The notes under the pieces are model-generated. The model saw only the letters and a list, made by a program, of their open reading frames with translations, searched no databases and was not told the origin of the DNA. DNA of 64,000 nucleotides from Bradysia coprophila. Its lineage: Eukaryota > Arthropoda > Insecta > Diptera > Sciaridae. Position numbers and translations under genes: made by a program. The stretch lies in assembly GCF_014529535.1 (NCBI RefSeq), contig NW_023503353.1, positions 27,224 through 91,223 on the forward strand. Direction: 5' to 3'. Below are positions 47,801 through 58,484 of this stretch, piece after piece; within the stretch, counting starts at the first letter, position 1, and each line of letters starts with the position of its first letter.

Positions 47801-50800
47801 GGACTATAGCCCGTTGGATTAAATTGAATTAAATTTTCCAAATGATGAATTTTAACGTTTAAATTAATTATTTTCCAAATGATGAATTTCAACGTTTAAA
47901 TTAATTATTTTCCAAATGATGAATTTCAACGTTTAAATTAATTATTTTCCAAATGATGAATTTCAACGTTTAAATTAATTATTTTCCAAATGATGAATTT
48001 CAACGTTTAAATTAATTATTTTCCAAATGATGAATTTCAACGTTTAAATTAATTATTTTCCAAATGATGAATTTCAACGTTAAAATTAATTATTTTCCAA
48101 ATGATGAATTTTAACGTTAAATTAATTATTTTCCAAATGATGAATTTCAACGTTTAAATTAATAATTTTCCAAATGATGAATTTCAACGTTTAAATTAAT
48201 TATTTTCCAAATGATGAATTTCAACGTTTAAATTAATTATTTTCCAAATGATGAATTTCAACGTTTAAATTAATTATTTCCAAATGATGAATTTTAACGT
48301 TTAAATTAATTATTTTCCAAATGATGAATTTCAACGTTTAAATTAATAATTTTCCAAATGATGAATTTCAACGTTTAAATTAATTATTTTCCAAAATGAA
48401 TGAATTTCAACGTTTAAATTAATTATTTCTAAATGATGAATTTTAACGTTTAAATTAATTATTTTCCAAATGATGAATTTCAACGTTTAAATTGATTATT
48501 TTCCAAATGATGAATTTCAACGTTTAAATTAATTATTTTCCAAATGATGAATTTCAACGTTTAAATTAATTATTTTCCAAATGATGAATTTTAACGTTTA
48601 AATTAATTATTTTCCAAATGATGAATTTTAACGTTTAAATTAATAATTTTCCAAATGATGAATTTTCAACGTTTAAATTAATTATTTTCCAAATGATGAA
48701 TTTCAACGTTTAAATTAATTATTTTCCAAATGATGAATTTTAACGTTTAAATTAATTATTTTCCAAATGATGAATTTCAAACGTTTAAATTAATTATTTT
48801 CCAAATGATGAATTTCAAACGTTAAAATTAATTATTTTCCAAATGATGAATTTCAACGTTTAAATTAATTATTTTCCAAATGATGAATTTTAACGTTTAA
48901 ATTAATTATTTTCCAAATGATGAATTTCAACGTTTAAATTAATTATTTTCCAAATGATGAATTTCAACGTTAAAATTAATTATTTTCAAATGATGAATTT
49001 TAACGTTTAAATTAATTATTTTCCAAATGATGAATTTCAACGTTTAAATTAATTATTTTCCAAATGATGAATTTCAACGTTTAAATTAATTATTTTCCAA
49101 ATGATGAATTTTAACGTTTAAATTAATTATTTTCCAAATGATGAATTTCAACCGTTTAAATTAATTATTTTCCAAATGATGAATTTTAACGTTTAAATTA
49201 ATTATTTTCCAAATGATGAATTTCAACGTTTAAATTAATTATTTTCCAAATGATGAATTTTAACGTTTAAATTAATTATTTTCCAAATGATGAACATTTG
49301 AATTGTTTTGAATCCTTCAGTAAACGACCAAATTTTGGTCGATTTCCCTTAAGATTTGAATTTTTTTTGAACACTTCGGGAAACGACCAAATTTTGGTCG
49401 ACGAAATGGTGGTCAACCAAATTTTGGTCGATTTGCCTTAACATTTGAATTCTTCTGAGTCCTTCAGTAAACGACCAAATTTTGGTCGACGAAATGGTGT
49501 TCAACCAAATTTTGGTCGACGAAATGGTGGTCAACCAAATTTTGGTCGATTTGTTTTAACATTTGAATTCTTCTGAATCCTTCAGTAAACGACCATTTTT
49601 TGGTCGACGAAATTGTGGTCAACCAATTTTTGGTCGATTTGCCTTAACATTTGAATTCTTCTGAATCCTTCAGTAAACGACCAAATTTTGGTCGACGAAA
49701 AATGTTGTTTATTCTTATTCTTTTAATTTTTTTATATATGTTCAGTTGGGACTATAGCCCGTTGGATTAAATTGAATTAAATTTTCCAAATGATGAATTT
49801 TAACGTTTAAATTAATTATTTTCCAAATGATGAATTTCAACGTTTAAATTAATTATTTTCCAAATGATGAATTTCAACGTTTAAATTAATTATTTTCCAA
49901 ATGATGAATTTCAACGTTTAAATTAATTATTTTCCAAATGATGAATTTCAACGTTTAAATTAATTATTTTCCAAATGATGAATTTCAACGTTTAAATTAA
50001 TTATTTTCCAAATGATGAATTTCAACGTTAAAATTAATTATTTTCCAAATGATGAATTTTAACGTTTAAATTAATTATTTTCCAAATGATGAATTTCAAC
50101 GTTTAAATTAATAATTTTCCAAATGATGAATTTCAACGTTTAAATTAATTATTTTCCAAATGATGAATTTCAACGTTTAAATTAATTATTTTCCAAATGA
50201 TGAATTTCAACGTTTAAATTAATTATTTTCCAAATGATGAATTTTAACGTTTAAATTAATTATTTTCCAAATGATGAATTTCAACGTTTAAATTAATTAT
50301 TTTCCAAATGATGAATTTCAACGTTTAAATTAATTATTTTCCAAATGATGAATTTTAACGTTTAAATTAATTATTTTCCAAATGATGAATTTCAACGTTT
50401 AAATTAATTATTTTCCAAATGATGAATTTCAACGTTTAAATTGATTATTTTCCAAATGATGAATTTCAACGTTTAAATTAATTATTTTCCAAATGATGAA
50501 TTTCAACGTTTAAATTAATTATTTTCCAAATGATGAATTTTAACGTTTAAATTAATTATTTTCCAAATGATGAATTTTAACGTTTAAATTAATAATTTTC
50601 CAAATGATGAATTTCAACGTTTAAATTAATTATTTTCCAAATGATGAATTTCAACGTTTAAATTAATTATTTTCCAAATGATGAATTTTAACGTTTAAAT
50701 TAATTATTTTCCAAATGATGAATTTCAACGTTTAAATTAATTATTTTCCAAATGATGAATTTCAACGTTAAAATTAATTATTTTCCAAATGATGAATTTC

Positions 50801-53800
50801 AACGTTTAAATTAATTATTTTCCAAATGATGAATTTTAACGTTTAAATTAATTATTTTCCAAATGATGAATTTCAACGTTTAAATTAATTATTTTCCAAA
50901 TGATGAATTTCAACGTTAAAATTAATTATTTTCAAATGATGAATTTTAACGTTTAAATTAATTATTTTCCAAATGATGAATTTCAACGTTTAAATTAATT
51001 ATTTTCCAAATGATGAATTTCAACGTTTAAATTAATTATTTTCCAAATGATGAATTTTAACGTTTAAATTAATTATTTTCCAAATGATGAATTTCAACGT
51101 TTAAATTAATTATTTTCCAAATGATGAATTTTAACGTTTAAATTAATTATTTTCCAAATGATGAATTTCAACGTTTAAATTAATTATTTTCCAAATGATG
51201 AATTTTAACGTTTAAATTAATTATTTTCCAAATGATGAACATTTGAATTGTTTTGAATCCTTCAGTAAACGACCAAATTTTGGTCGATTTCCCTTAAGAT
51301 TTGAATTTTTTTTGAACACTTCGGGAAACGACCAAATTTTGGTCGACGAAATGGTGGTCAACCAAATTTTGGTCGATTTGCCTTAACATTTGAATTCTTC
51401 TGAGTCCTTCAGTAAACGACCAAATTTTGGTCGACGAAATGGTGTTCAACCAAATTTTGGTCGACGAAATGGTGGTCAACCAAATTTTGGTCGATTTGTT
51501 TTAACATTTGAATTCTTCTGAATCCTTCAGTAAACGACCATTTTTTGGTCGACGAAATTGTGGTCAACCAATTTTTGGTCGATTTGCCTTAACATTTGAA
51601 TTCTTCTGAATCCTTCAGTAAACGACCAAATTTTGGTCGACCAAAAATGTTGTTTATTCTTATTCTTTTAATTTTTTTTAATATGTTCAGTTGGGACTAT
51701 AGCCCGTTGGATTAAATTGCAAAATAAATAAATATAGATGAAAACACAAGCAAAAAATCGACTAATTTTTGGTCGACCAAACATGTTGTTTCAACATCTA
51801 GCCAAGGCTAGATGAGACTACTTTGAAAATTTTTTGGTCGACCAAATTTTGGTCGAAACTTCACCGTAATAAGCAATGGAGGGCAAAACGTTGAATTTTC
51901 TCAATGTGATTCTGTACTAATATCCTATTATGTTACCCTAAGCCTCTACTTTTGTGATTCTATGACAGAGATTTGCTTCAAAATTCATATCTGCCACAAT
52001 GACGATCCATAAACAACAACACAAATCGCAACACCTACTTCCTACGTCCCACTTACATTTCAATACCAATTACAACGTCTGTGTTGAGAAGACAATCATG
52101 TTGAGTATCGATGCTGCCGCAGTAAACGTCCACCTGAAGTTGAGTTTCTCGTTGGCGTAGGTAATCGCAAATTAGTGGTCTTGCTTTGAATGAGTTGCGC
52201 ACTAACAGAGATTCGTCGATGTCGACCTGAAATACAGTAGAACAACAAACTTATGAACCCATCTTCAACGTCTGTAATTAGGGCAGACTTTTTATCTAGT
52301 TGAGAGTAGAATGACAACGAAAACAACAGGGAGTTGAAGAATCTATAGCAAAATTGCGTCTCCTGTGATTCATTCCTAGCTGAGGACCAAGTTGAAAGAA
52401 AAATAGAAACGCAAATAAGTTAATTTCAAGGCAAATTGTTATAATTACCAATGAATCATCAATCACAATCTTCATTCCTTAACATCACAGCATGAATTAA
52501 AAATTCTGCCAATAACTCAAATTCTGACGGTACAGAAATGTATTTAACATCAAATAGCATTGTCTGCGCACTGCGGTTTGTGGCCGCCAATCACAAATTT
52601 GTTTATAAACATCAACCATGCCGAATCGACTAGTTCGCAGTAGAGCCATCACAGCCTCTTCCTGAATTGTTTGTCTCGTTGTGGAATCCAGAATTTTATG
52701 AAATAATTGCTGATAACCGGAGATATCTTTGGTGATTGGATAAGTTTTGATGATTGATGATATCGCAGATACCAGAACTGCTATACGTTCATCGTTTGCA
52801 GTTCCATCCGATATGGTTGATAGAAATTGATTAAGTTTTGGCAACAGCTTCCGTTGCACCATATGGTCCGCCCACACTGTACCATTCCGTTTCGCTATCA
52901 AAATTAGCGAATATGGAATGTTGCCTAAATTACAGCTATTCGTTAGTCGATCTAATAGAATATCCACAAAATCGTCGATTGTGGGTCTCATACAGGGATA
53001 GTGGTAGTACGTTTTCAGATACGTCGACAGGTCTCTCTTTCTCAATGAGTTGCCGGAGTCGATAAGATTTGACTCGCTTAAATTTGTGTTGATCAAAATA
53101 ATAACAAATGTGGCCTGCAAGATGTTTGTAGTATTCCTAAGGAAATCGGCAACCTTTTCACCATCATCGAACTTTGGTAATATAGTCGGATATGCCATTA
53201 ATACTGAATAAATCATCGGTATCGCCTTTATGGAGAAGTAGTACAAGCATTTGTAGACGAACAAAACGCATGATCCATTCGATTCTGCGTCCGCGCAGGC
53301 AGTCAATCCGATAAACAAATGCGTAAGGTTCAACCCCCCGGCTATGGTTACTTGTTCATCTCCCAAAACAAACATTGTTTTCTCTAATTGAAACAGCACT
53401 AAATCCTCGAATCCGTTCACAGTCCGACTGATGCGTTTGATCAGGACGACAATTTTCTGATGAGTTCTCGGTAATGATGGAGCTGGTGGCGTAAATTCTT
53501 TGGATAAAGGTTCGCTGTTCGTATTGGTTACAACTTCAAGAATACACTTTGATAGAACACTTGGACGTACGGTTGATAAGTCTTTGCAACATGTATCGAT
53601 TTCGTTCCCATTCCACTCCGCCACTACGTATTGTTCGATTCTACTTCGTGTTGAGGTTATTATTTGTTCCTCTTCTACTGTGGGTACTTTAAGCTTTCGC
53701 TGTCTCAGTGACGTTCTTTTATTCTTGTCGAAATTAGCTAGTATGCCTTCGACGACTAAACTGTTCAATTTCTTTGGCGATGTGGGGATAATAATCGGTG

Positions 53801-56596
53801 CTTGGTACGATGTCGTTGTGGATGGCGGCGGGGAAGCTGGAGATTCAAATTCGTCGTATGTTGACAATTCCATTGATACATCTGGTGACTTTAAATCGTC
53901 TGACTGGGAGTGAGTTGGCAAGGCGACCGACATCGAGTCTTTTGATTCAGAGTCAACAGTTGTCGGAACAATGGCCGGAAAGTCCGTTACTTCCGGGATA
54001 TGAATATTTTTGGTGCTTTTTTCAGCCTTACTAAGTCTGTTAATCGCTTCCAGTATATGTGGTGGGTCTGTGATCGGTTCAATAAAGTTTGGCATCTTGA
54101 AGAAGCGAAGAATATTTTCCACCAGTGACGCGTCAGGTTCGTCGATGGGAGATGTTGACTGTTTGACGCGATCATTTGATGTACTCGCTGCTTCGAAAAC
54201 ACAGGAAGAGTCTTTATGTTGAATGGAACTCTTCGGTTTCGAGTCATCCATTTGACTGGATCTTCGTGTAGGAGTCATTTTTCTCTGACAAATACGCTTT
54301 CTAATTGTGCAATCATCCGTTGCCAGTTTTCGTTTAGTTTTTGAAGCTGGTTTTTTGAAAATACTTTCCGTTTGACATTGGGTAAATGAGTCAATGGAGA
54401 GTGCCCCTCTGTGCGTCGAATAATCGTGAGTATTAGTGCGTGGCGAGGTGGGCTTTGTTTGTGTCGCATCTGTTTGTATTTGTTTGGAGGATAGTTGATT
54501 ATGAGGTGGGTTTTGTGAGCTACTAACGGGATCCAAAGCATTGTGTTGTCTGACACTATTACCGATGCCAGATCCTGAAAGTAATGAAAACATTTTCTTA
54601 GAAGAAGTGGAAAATCTATAAAAATCAATCTAGCGTGCACGATACATGTCCATCAAACGTGCAATAATGAAAGGAATGAATTACCTGCTACAGCAGTCGC
54701 AATGTTAAAATCTTCGCTCGTACGTTGTTCGTCCACGAAGCTGTGAAATTGTGTTTCTGGTTGTGACTCCATCTCAATGACTCTTCGAATTTGATTCAAA
54801 TTATCGTTGATCAAACTAATATTGTTTGAATGATTGAACACCTCGCCACTTCCGATGATTCCAAAGATCATTTGACCGACCATTTGCCACAATTTGGTCA
54901 GCTGTTGGTTGATCGGTGAACCATTGCCAGAATAATCCAAATTTAGAAGATCCGGAATACTGTCGTCCTTTTCCTTTTCACTCGACATAGAGGACTCGAT
55001 GCTGACAATGGTTGAGTATACTCGCTGGCACAATTAATTTTCCGTCGAATATTCTTAATTCTGGTTATTGTTCCAACATTCAACTGAGCTGGTGGCTCGG
55101 TTTGCGTGCATTGTGTTTTAGATGGTAGATCTTCAATAGGCGTTATTGCTGGTGGCATATCATCGATCATTATGCGGAAAATCTCATCAACGTCGATGGT
55201 CATCGGCTCTGGGAAATTGGTAGCTGCATCCGCTTGTTTAATGAACGTAGAAGTGGTTGTTCCACGCGTAGCGGTCGACACCATTGGACAGTGCATCGTT
55301 GCTTTGTCGCAAAATTGCTTAACTTCTTTCGGTTTTAAACTATCACATTGGTCAGTCATGGTAGACGCGTTTACCGCTTTCTGTTTCTTGCTGATAACTT
55401 TCACATCCTTGATGTCTTCAACGACAACTTCACCACGTTTCGTAAGAAACTCCTTCGCATTGTTGTAATGCTGATGCGGATCTTTAATGCTTAAATGATT
55501 GGCTTTCAGAACGTTTCTTTGGATCATTAGATGTCTGTAGGCACTGGCCAGGCTATTTTCCAAACCTGCTGTTTTCTGTTTATGAAGGGCTGCGTCGTTG
55601 AGCAAATTATTCTCCAACTGCGAAATATTTTCCTCCAAAGTTTTTATTTGCATCAGCAGCTGCCGATTTTCCTTCTCAATGTGATCGTTTTTTCGTCCTC
55701 TCCGAAGTGTAGCAATTTTTCATTTGCAAGGCCGACGAATTCAACGATGAAAGTTGATTTTTCAGCACGACAGTCTCCGCTTCTTGATCCTTTATAAGGC
55801 GTACAAGCAGGTCCGTGTTCGTCATGGATGTTAGTATTTCCATGTCGAAATTTGTTGCTATTTGACTATTACAGTCCATAGGCGATGAGATATCCATTGC
55901 GATGGATCAAGTGCACGCGGATTATGTGGTTATTGTATCAAGTATTCATTTCACAGCCGAATTTTGACGATTAATCGCGACTAACGTAGTGAAAATACGA
56001 TTCACTTCTACTAGGAACGACAAATTTAACTAAATTTTACGTAAAAGTGCCGACAGGACCAAAAGGTAATGCCAATACGTTTTGTCCATAACCTCCAAAT
56101 AGTTCGAAAATTCAATACCGCTCTTCGAAAAGAAAAACCACCATGATGCAATGAAAGGAATGAAAGAGAAGTACAACAGCTGATTAACTGTGTATGTAAG
56201 TGAACCCATTTATTGTTTATGTTTTTGTGTTCATGTGAAAAGGCATAAGAAACGATGGCCAGGATGAAAATGAATTGGTTAACAATAGAAATAGTTTTAC
56301 TTACTTGCAAAATATGTTCCACTTTTGGTAATGTCTTCAGGAAGACTAACAATCGCATCTCGGCACATCCAAATTCAACTATCTGTTACAGATAAAGTAG
56401 ATGAAATTCAAAACAAATGAGCACATAAAATGTCATGAAGCACCTTCTTAAAATGATTAGACCATCGCTCCAATTGCAAAAATCGTAGGACGGAGGAGTA
56501 TCTCTGCTCGTAAACGGGAGGATCAAATCTTAATTTTTTCTCATCATCATAATGTGCGACCGGTTTATATTGACTCTCAAACTTAATGTTAAACAT
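41835..56596 (-). CDS. Hen1: Small RNA 2'-O-methyltransferase HEN1
   Basis: Six exons spread over 14.8 kb join perfectly in phase to 439 residues: 56596-56444, 56382-56305, 52226-52057, 42917-42735, 42668-42090 and 41991-41835. Introns 2 (4,078 nt) and 3 (9,139 nt) are huge. Exon 1 carries the family's FDPPVYEQRY, exon 2 the SAM-binding IVEFGCAE and exon 3 VDIDESLL. The metal-binding E-x2-E-H (EIIEHLYP) is split exactly by intron 3, and exon 4 supplies the later His region FRHDDHKFEWTREQFEDW. HEN1 methylates the 3'-terminal 2'-OH of piRNAs and siRNAs, protecting them from tailing and decay. The C-terminal ~100 residues are acidic and disordered. Intron 2 contains Ice1 on the same strand; intron 3 contains the satellite transposon. 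Confidence 0.96.
43111..43119. other. Left target-site duplication of the Hen1-intron element
   Basis: TAAGCAATG, repeated directly at 51870-51878 on the other side of the element. A tenth base differs (A versus G). Confidence 0.8.
43405..43752. repeat. 37-bp satellite, block 1a
   Basis: About nine monomers of CCAAATGATGAATTTCAACG + TTTAAATTAATTATTTT (37 bp), with the usual C/T variant in TTTCAACG / TTTTAACG and some TTTAA/TTAAA variants. Ends at the captured nibrin segment. Confidence 0.95.
43753..44266 (+). pseudogene. nbs: Captured copy of a nibrin exon segment within the satellite
   Basis: It matches 40883-41396 of nibrin, 514 bp with a constant offset of 2,870 bp, no gaps and two substitutions seen by eye (A40939/G43809 and G41249/C44119). 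It lacks the start, FHA/BRCT region and last exon, and is joined on both sides directly to satellite monomers. The right junction shares ATGAATTT with the monomer, suggesting microhomology-mediated joining. The frame stays open for 158 codons (43816-44292), but only as a relic of the source exon. Confidence 0.97.
44267..45901. repeat. 37-bp satellite, block 1b
   Basis: About 44 further monomers of the same 37-bp unit, nearly all differing at only one or two positions. Confidence 0.95.
45902..46180. repeat. Palindrome-rich spacer 1
   Basis: Non-satellite spacer beginning ACATTTGAATTGTTTTGAAT. It contains several CGACCAAATTTTGGTCG near-palindromes and ends with GTTGTTTATTCTTATTCTTT and GTTGGGACTATAGCCCGTTG. 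The last sequences recur at each spacer's end. Confidence 0.9.
46181..47345. repeat. 37-bp satellite, block 2
   Basis: About 31 monomers between spacers 1 and 2. Confidence 0.95.
47346..49293. repeat. Higher-order repeat unit A (spacer plus satellite), 1,948 bp
   Basis: Spacer (47346-47830) with extra CGACGAAATGGTG-type pieces, then about 39 monomers. It is almost the same as the next unit, including shared monomer variants. It shows extra single-base insertions, for example CAAACG for CAACG and CAACCG, that unit B lacks. Confidence 0.9.
49294..51238. repeat. Higher-order repeat unit B (spacer plus satellite), 1,945 bp
   Basis: Tandem copy of unit A with the same order of variant monomers. 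The spacer starts at 49294. A 61-codon open frame in the spacer recurs identically exactly 1,945 bp later, in the next spacer (51239-51720), showing very recent duplication. Confidence 0.9.
51239..51720. repeat. Palindrome-rich spacer 4, next to the right terminus
   Basis: Same as the spacer of unit B (ACATTTGAATTGTTTTG start, several GGTCGAC boxes, GTTGGGACTATAGCCCG end), followed not by satellite but by the right terminal inverted repeat. Confidence 0.9.
51870..51878. other. Right target-site duplication of the Hen1-intron element
   Basis: TAAGCAATG, identical to 43111-43119. Confidence 0.8.
52497..55897 (-). CDS. Ice1: Little elongation complex subunit 1-like protein (Ice1), nested in Hen1 intron 2
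   Basis: The reading runs from MDISSPMD at 55897 through a leucine-rich coiled coil, a disordered middle with repeated T-x-T/TQT phrases, and a helical C-terminal ~330 residues (KIVVLIKRISRTVNGFEDLV, KCLYYFSIKAIPMIYSVLMA, IQEEAVMALL...KQICDWRPQT). That architecture matches ICE1, which scaffolds the little elongation complex for RNA polymerase II/III snRNA transcription. Exon pieces: 55897-~55690, ~55690-~55100, ~55030-54685 and 54574-52497; the 110-nt intron 54684-54575 is clear. Two joins are uncertain: a one-base frame change at the T-run 55688-55693, and a switch near 55030-55080 that could be a ~53-nt intron. About 1,070 residues. The name rests on recalled family features. Confidence 0.75.
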
Positions 56597-56857
56597 ATTG
56601 ATGTATAAAGTCAGGACTTTGGAAAACAGTTGAAGAATTATTTGAATTATTTATTGTTTGGAATCACTTTCATTTTCCAATTGAAAATGTTATTTTTAAA
56701 TCGAGCTTATCAATGTTTAGTTTTGTTCCAGCACACAAATCATCACAAACCATCGAAAAACAACTGGATCTTAAAATGTTCGAATATACGAACAGGATGC
56801 TGTTCAATTTTTGAAAAAATATTCGAAATAAGGATAGTGATGCAATGTAGGGTCAAG

Positions 56858-57134
56858 GTAGAGGGTGGGTATCGAACAAGAAATGCGAGATCAATACCTC
56901 GCGAGATCTTTGATATTAGGCGAGATAAATCGGCAATGGTAGTCCGGTTTTTCTGTTTTGGTTATCCACATTTTTAAAATTTTAGCACACTCTGATTAAG
57001 AATGTATGAAGGTCACGCTATAATTTTAAAAATGTGGATAACCAAAACAGACTACCGTTGCCGATTTATCTCGCCTAATGTCAAAATCTCGCGAGGTGTT
57101 GATCTCGCATTTCTTGTGCGATATCCACCTTCTA
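56858..57134. mobile_element. Foldback element upstream of Hen1
   Basis: Arms of about 120 bp, 56858-56983 and 57018-57134, are inverted copies: AGAAATGCGAGATCAA / TTGATCTCGCATTTCT (one mismatch), TACCTCGCGAGAT-like palindromes, and GTTATCCACATTTTTAAAAT with its inverse. The loop is about 35 bp. It starts only ~260 bp upstream of the Hen1 start codon, so it may overlap its promoter. Confidence 0.8.
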
Positions 57135-57206
57135 TCAGTATATAATTTCCTTGCCTGGCATCCAAAATTCAAAAGGTTCGGTGGGAATTTCCATATATTT
57201 CCGTAT

Positions 57207-57390
57207 CGGTCAAAAAACCCTTAAATGGTAAATGTGACGCAAGTCCTTTATCTTACTTACAAAATAACTGATATCGCTGAGGGTGACGCATTGTGTGCCG
57301 TACGCAAAAGTTTTATTAACAAAAAATGGGCCCAAAAAATTTGTGAAAGAAAATTTTACAAAAAGAAATTTGCGTCACAAGGGGCAGATT
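57207..57390. repeat. Dispersed repeat, copy 2
   Basis: Partner of 26717-26900 in the same orientation, sharing the CTTACAAAATAACTGATATC core and the run around GAAAGAAAATTTTA. Confidence 0.8.
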
Positions 57391-57773
57391 AAAAAACCTT
57401 ATGGATATTAATAAATTCTAGAAAAATCAGTCTGAATCTTAAAATCTAGAAACCAATCTTGGAACACCTCACTTATATCGAAAATAACCCAAATCCATCG
57501 AAAAATCCGATAGAAGTTAGGAAATGCCAGAGGAATTATCTGTCATAATTCACTTTTTATTCAACGATCGTACAATTATAACAGAACGAATTTTTGGGCT
57601 ATCATTAACTTGGGGAGCACTACTAGGGTAAACCTTGATGAATCATATGCGCACTGCATGTGCATGATGTGCATGTACTTTTCTTCACCTTTCTTACACT
57701 TCGCATTGCGTGACATCAGCTGGTGGATTGTATTGTTAGAATCACCTTACAAAAATGAGTCTAACAAAATATA

Positions 57774-57947
57774 ATGCTCAAAACAAACGAGGCATTGAAA
57801 ACGTGTTTTGGTCCTATTTTTCATGACGAAATTTTCGAAACTGTCAAATGAAGTTAGAACTTTTTCTATTCAAAATTGCGGCTGCTGCATCTGTCAATGA
57901 AAAATAGGACCAAAACACGTTTTCAATGCGTCGTTTGTTTTGAGCAT
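57774..57947. repeat. Hairpin element with ~50-bp arms
   Basis: ATGCTCAAAACAAACGA ... AAAACGTGTTTTGGTCCTAT at the left is matched inversely by ATAGGACCAAAACACGTTTT ... GTTTGTTTTGAGCAT at the right, with very few mismatches. 57391-57773 and 57948-58484 show nothing else recognisable. Confidence 0.85.
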
Positions 57948-58484
57948 AACCCTCCCGACAAGCGGTTGAGAAATTCCATTTTGTTCAAAGCTGGGAAACT
58001 TGAAAATTTTTATGTTATTTTGACATGGCCGACTCGCAATGCGTAGAAGATACATATGGGCTAAACTGACATACCTGTTTTACCTTCACTGTATACTTTT
58101 ACTATATTGAAGTTTGATAAAATGTTTTTTACTGAAATTTTTGTATTCCACGCAAATTGATTTTTTTTAGAATGATAATAAAAAGAAATTAAAAAAAAGC
58201 CAAAAAGATAAAGTGAACGAGACTCAACTTCGAAAATGTGCAGCGCTGCATATAATAAAGTGGATAATACACGTCACTCCACTCGAAAAAATATCGTCGC
58301 AATACACACCATCCCACTCGTCATTACTAGTTCTTGCTGTACAGTCGTCCGCGTGAGACGTTGTAAAGTTCAAGTGAAAATATACAAAAAAGTTTCACTT
58401 TTCACAACAATACCTCCATATTCATTGTCGAACATCGCATTAATTACAAAGGCGTTCGTCTAAAAGTCAATTTGATACAGTATA

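Larger units (their letters stand above)
43121..51869. mobile_element. Giant satellite-carrying terminal-inverted-repeat element in Hen1 intron 3
   Basis: The ends are inverted copies for about 140 bp: TTACGGTGATGTTTCGACC at 43121 and GGTCGAAACTTCACCGTAA ending at 51869. Both then carry GGTCGAC boxes, TTTTCAAAGTAGTCTCATC and the palindrome TCTAGCCTTGGCTAGA. A 9-bp direct repeat, TAAGCAATG, flanks it. The interior is about 160 copies of a 37-bp monomer in blocks separated by spacers rich in CGACCAAATTTTGGTCG, plus a captured nibrin segment. No transposase is encoded. A 9-bp duplication with long inverted repeats fits Mutator-like or foldback elements (inference). The left end repeats, inverted, the right end of the spacers, so spacers and termini share origin. 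Confidence 0.85.

Noticed and set aside
49349-49534. 61-codon minus-strand frame repeated at 51294-51479
   Set aside because: Its repetition is due to the duplicated spacer; the peptide is a translation of the GGTCGAC palindromes and not a conserved protein.
43396-51238. CRISPR-like regular repeats
   Set aside because: The 37-bp units are directly adjacent with no unique spacers between monomers; this is a eukaryotic satellite, not a CRISPR array.
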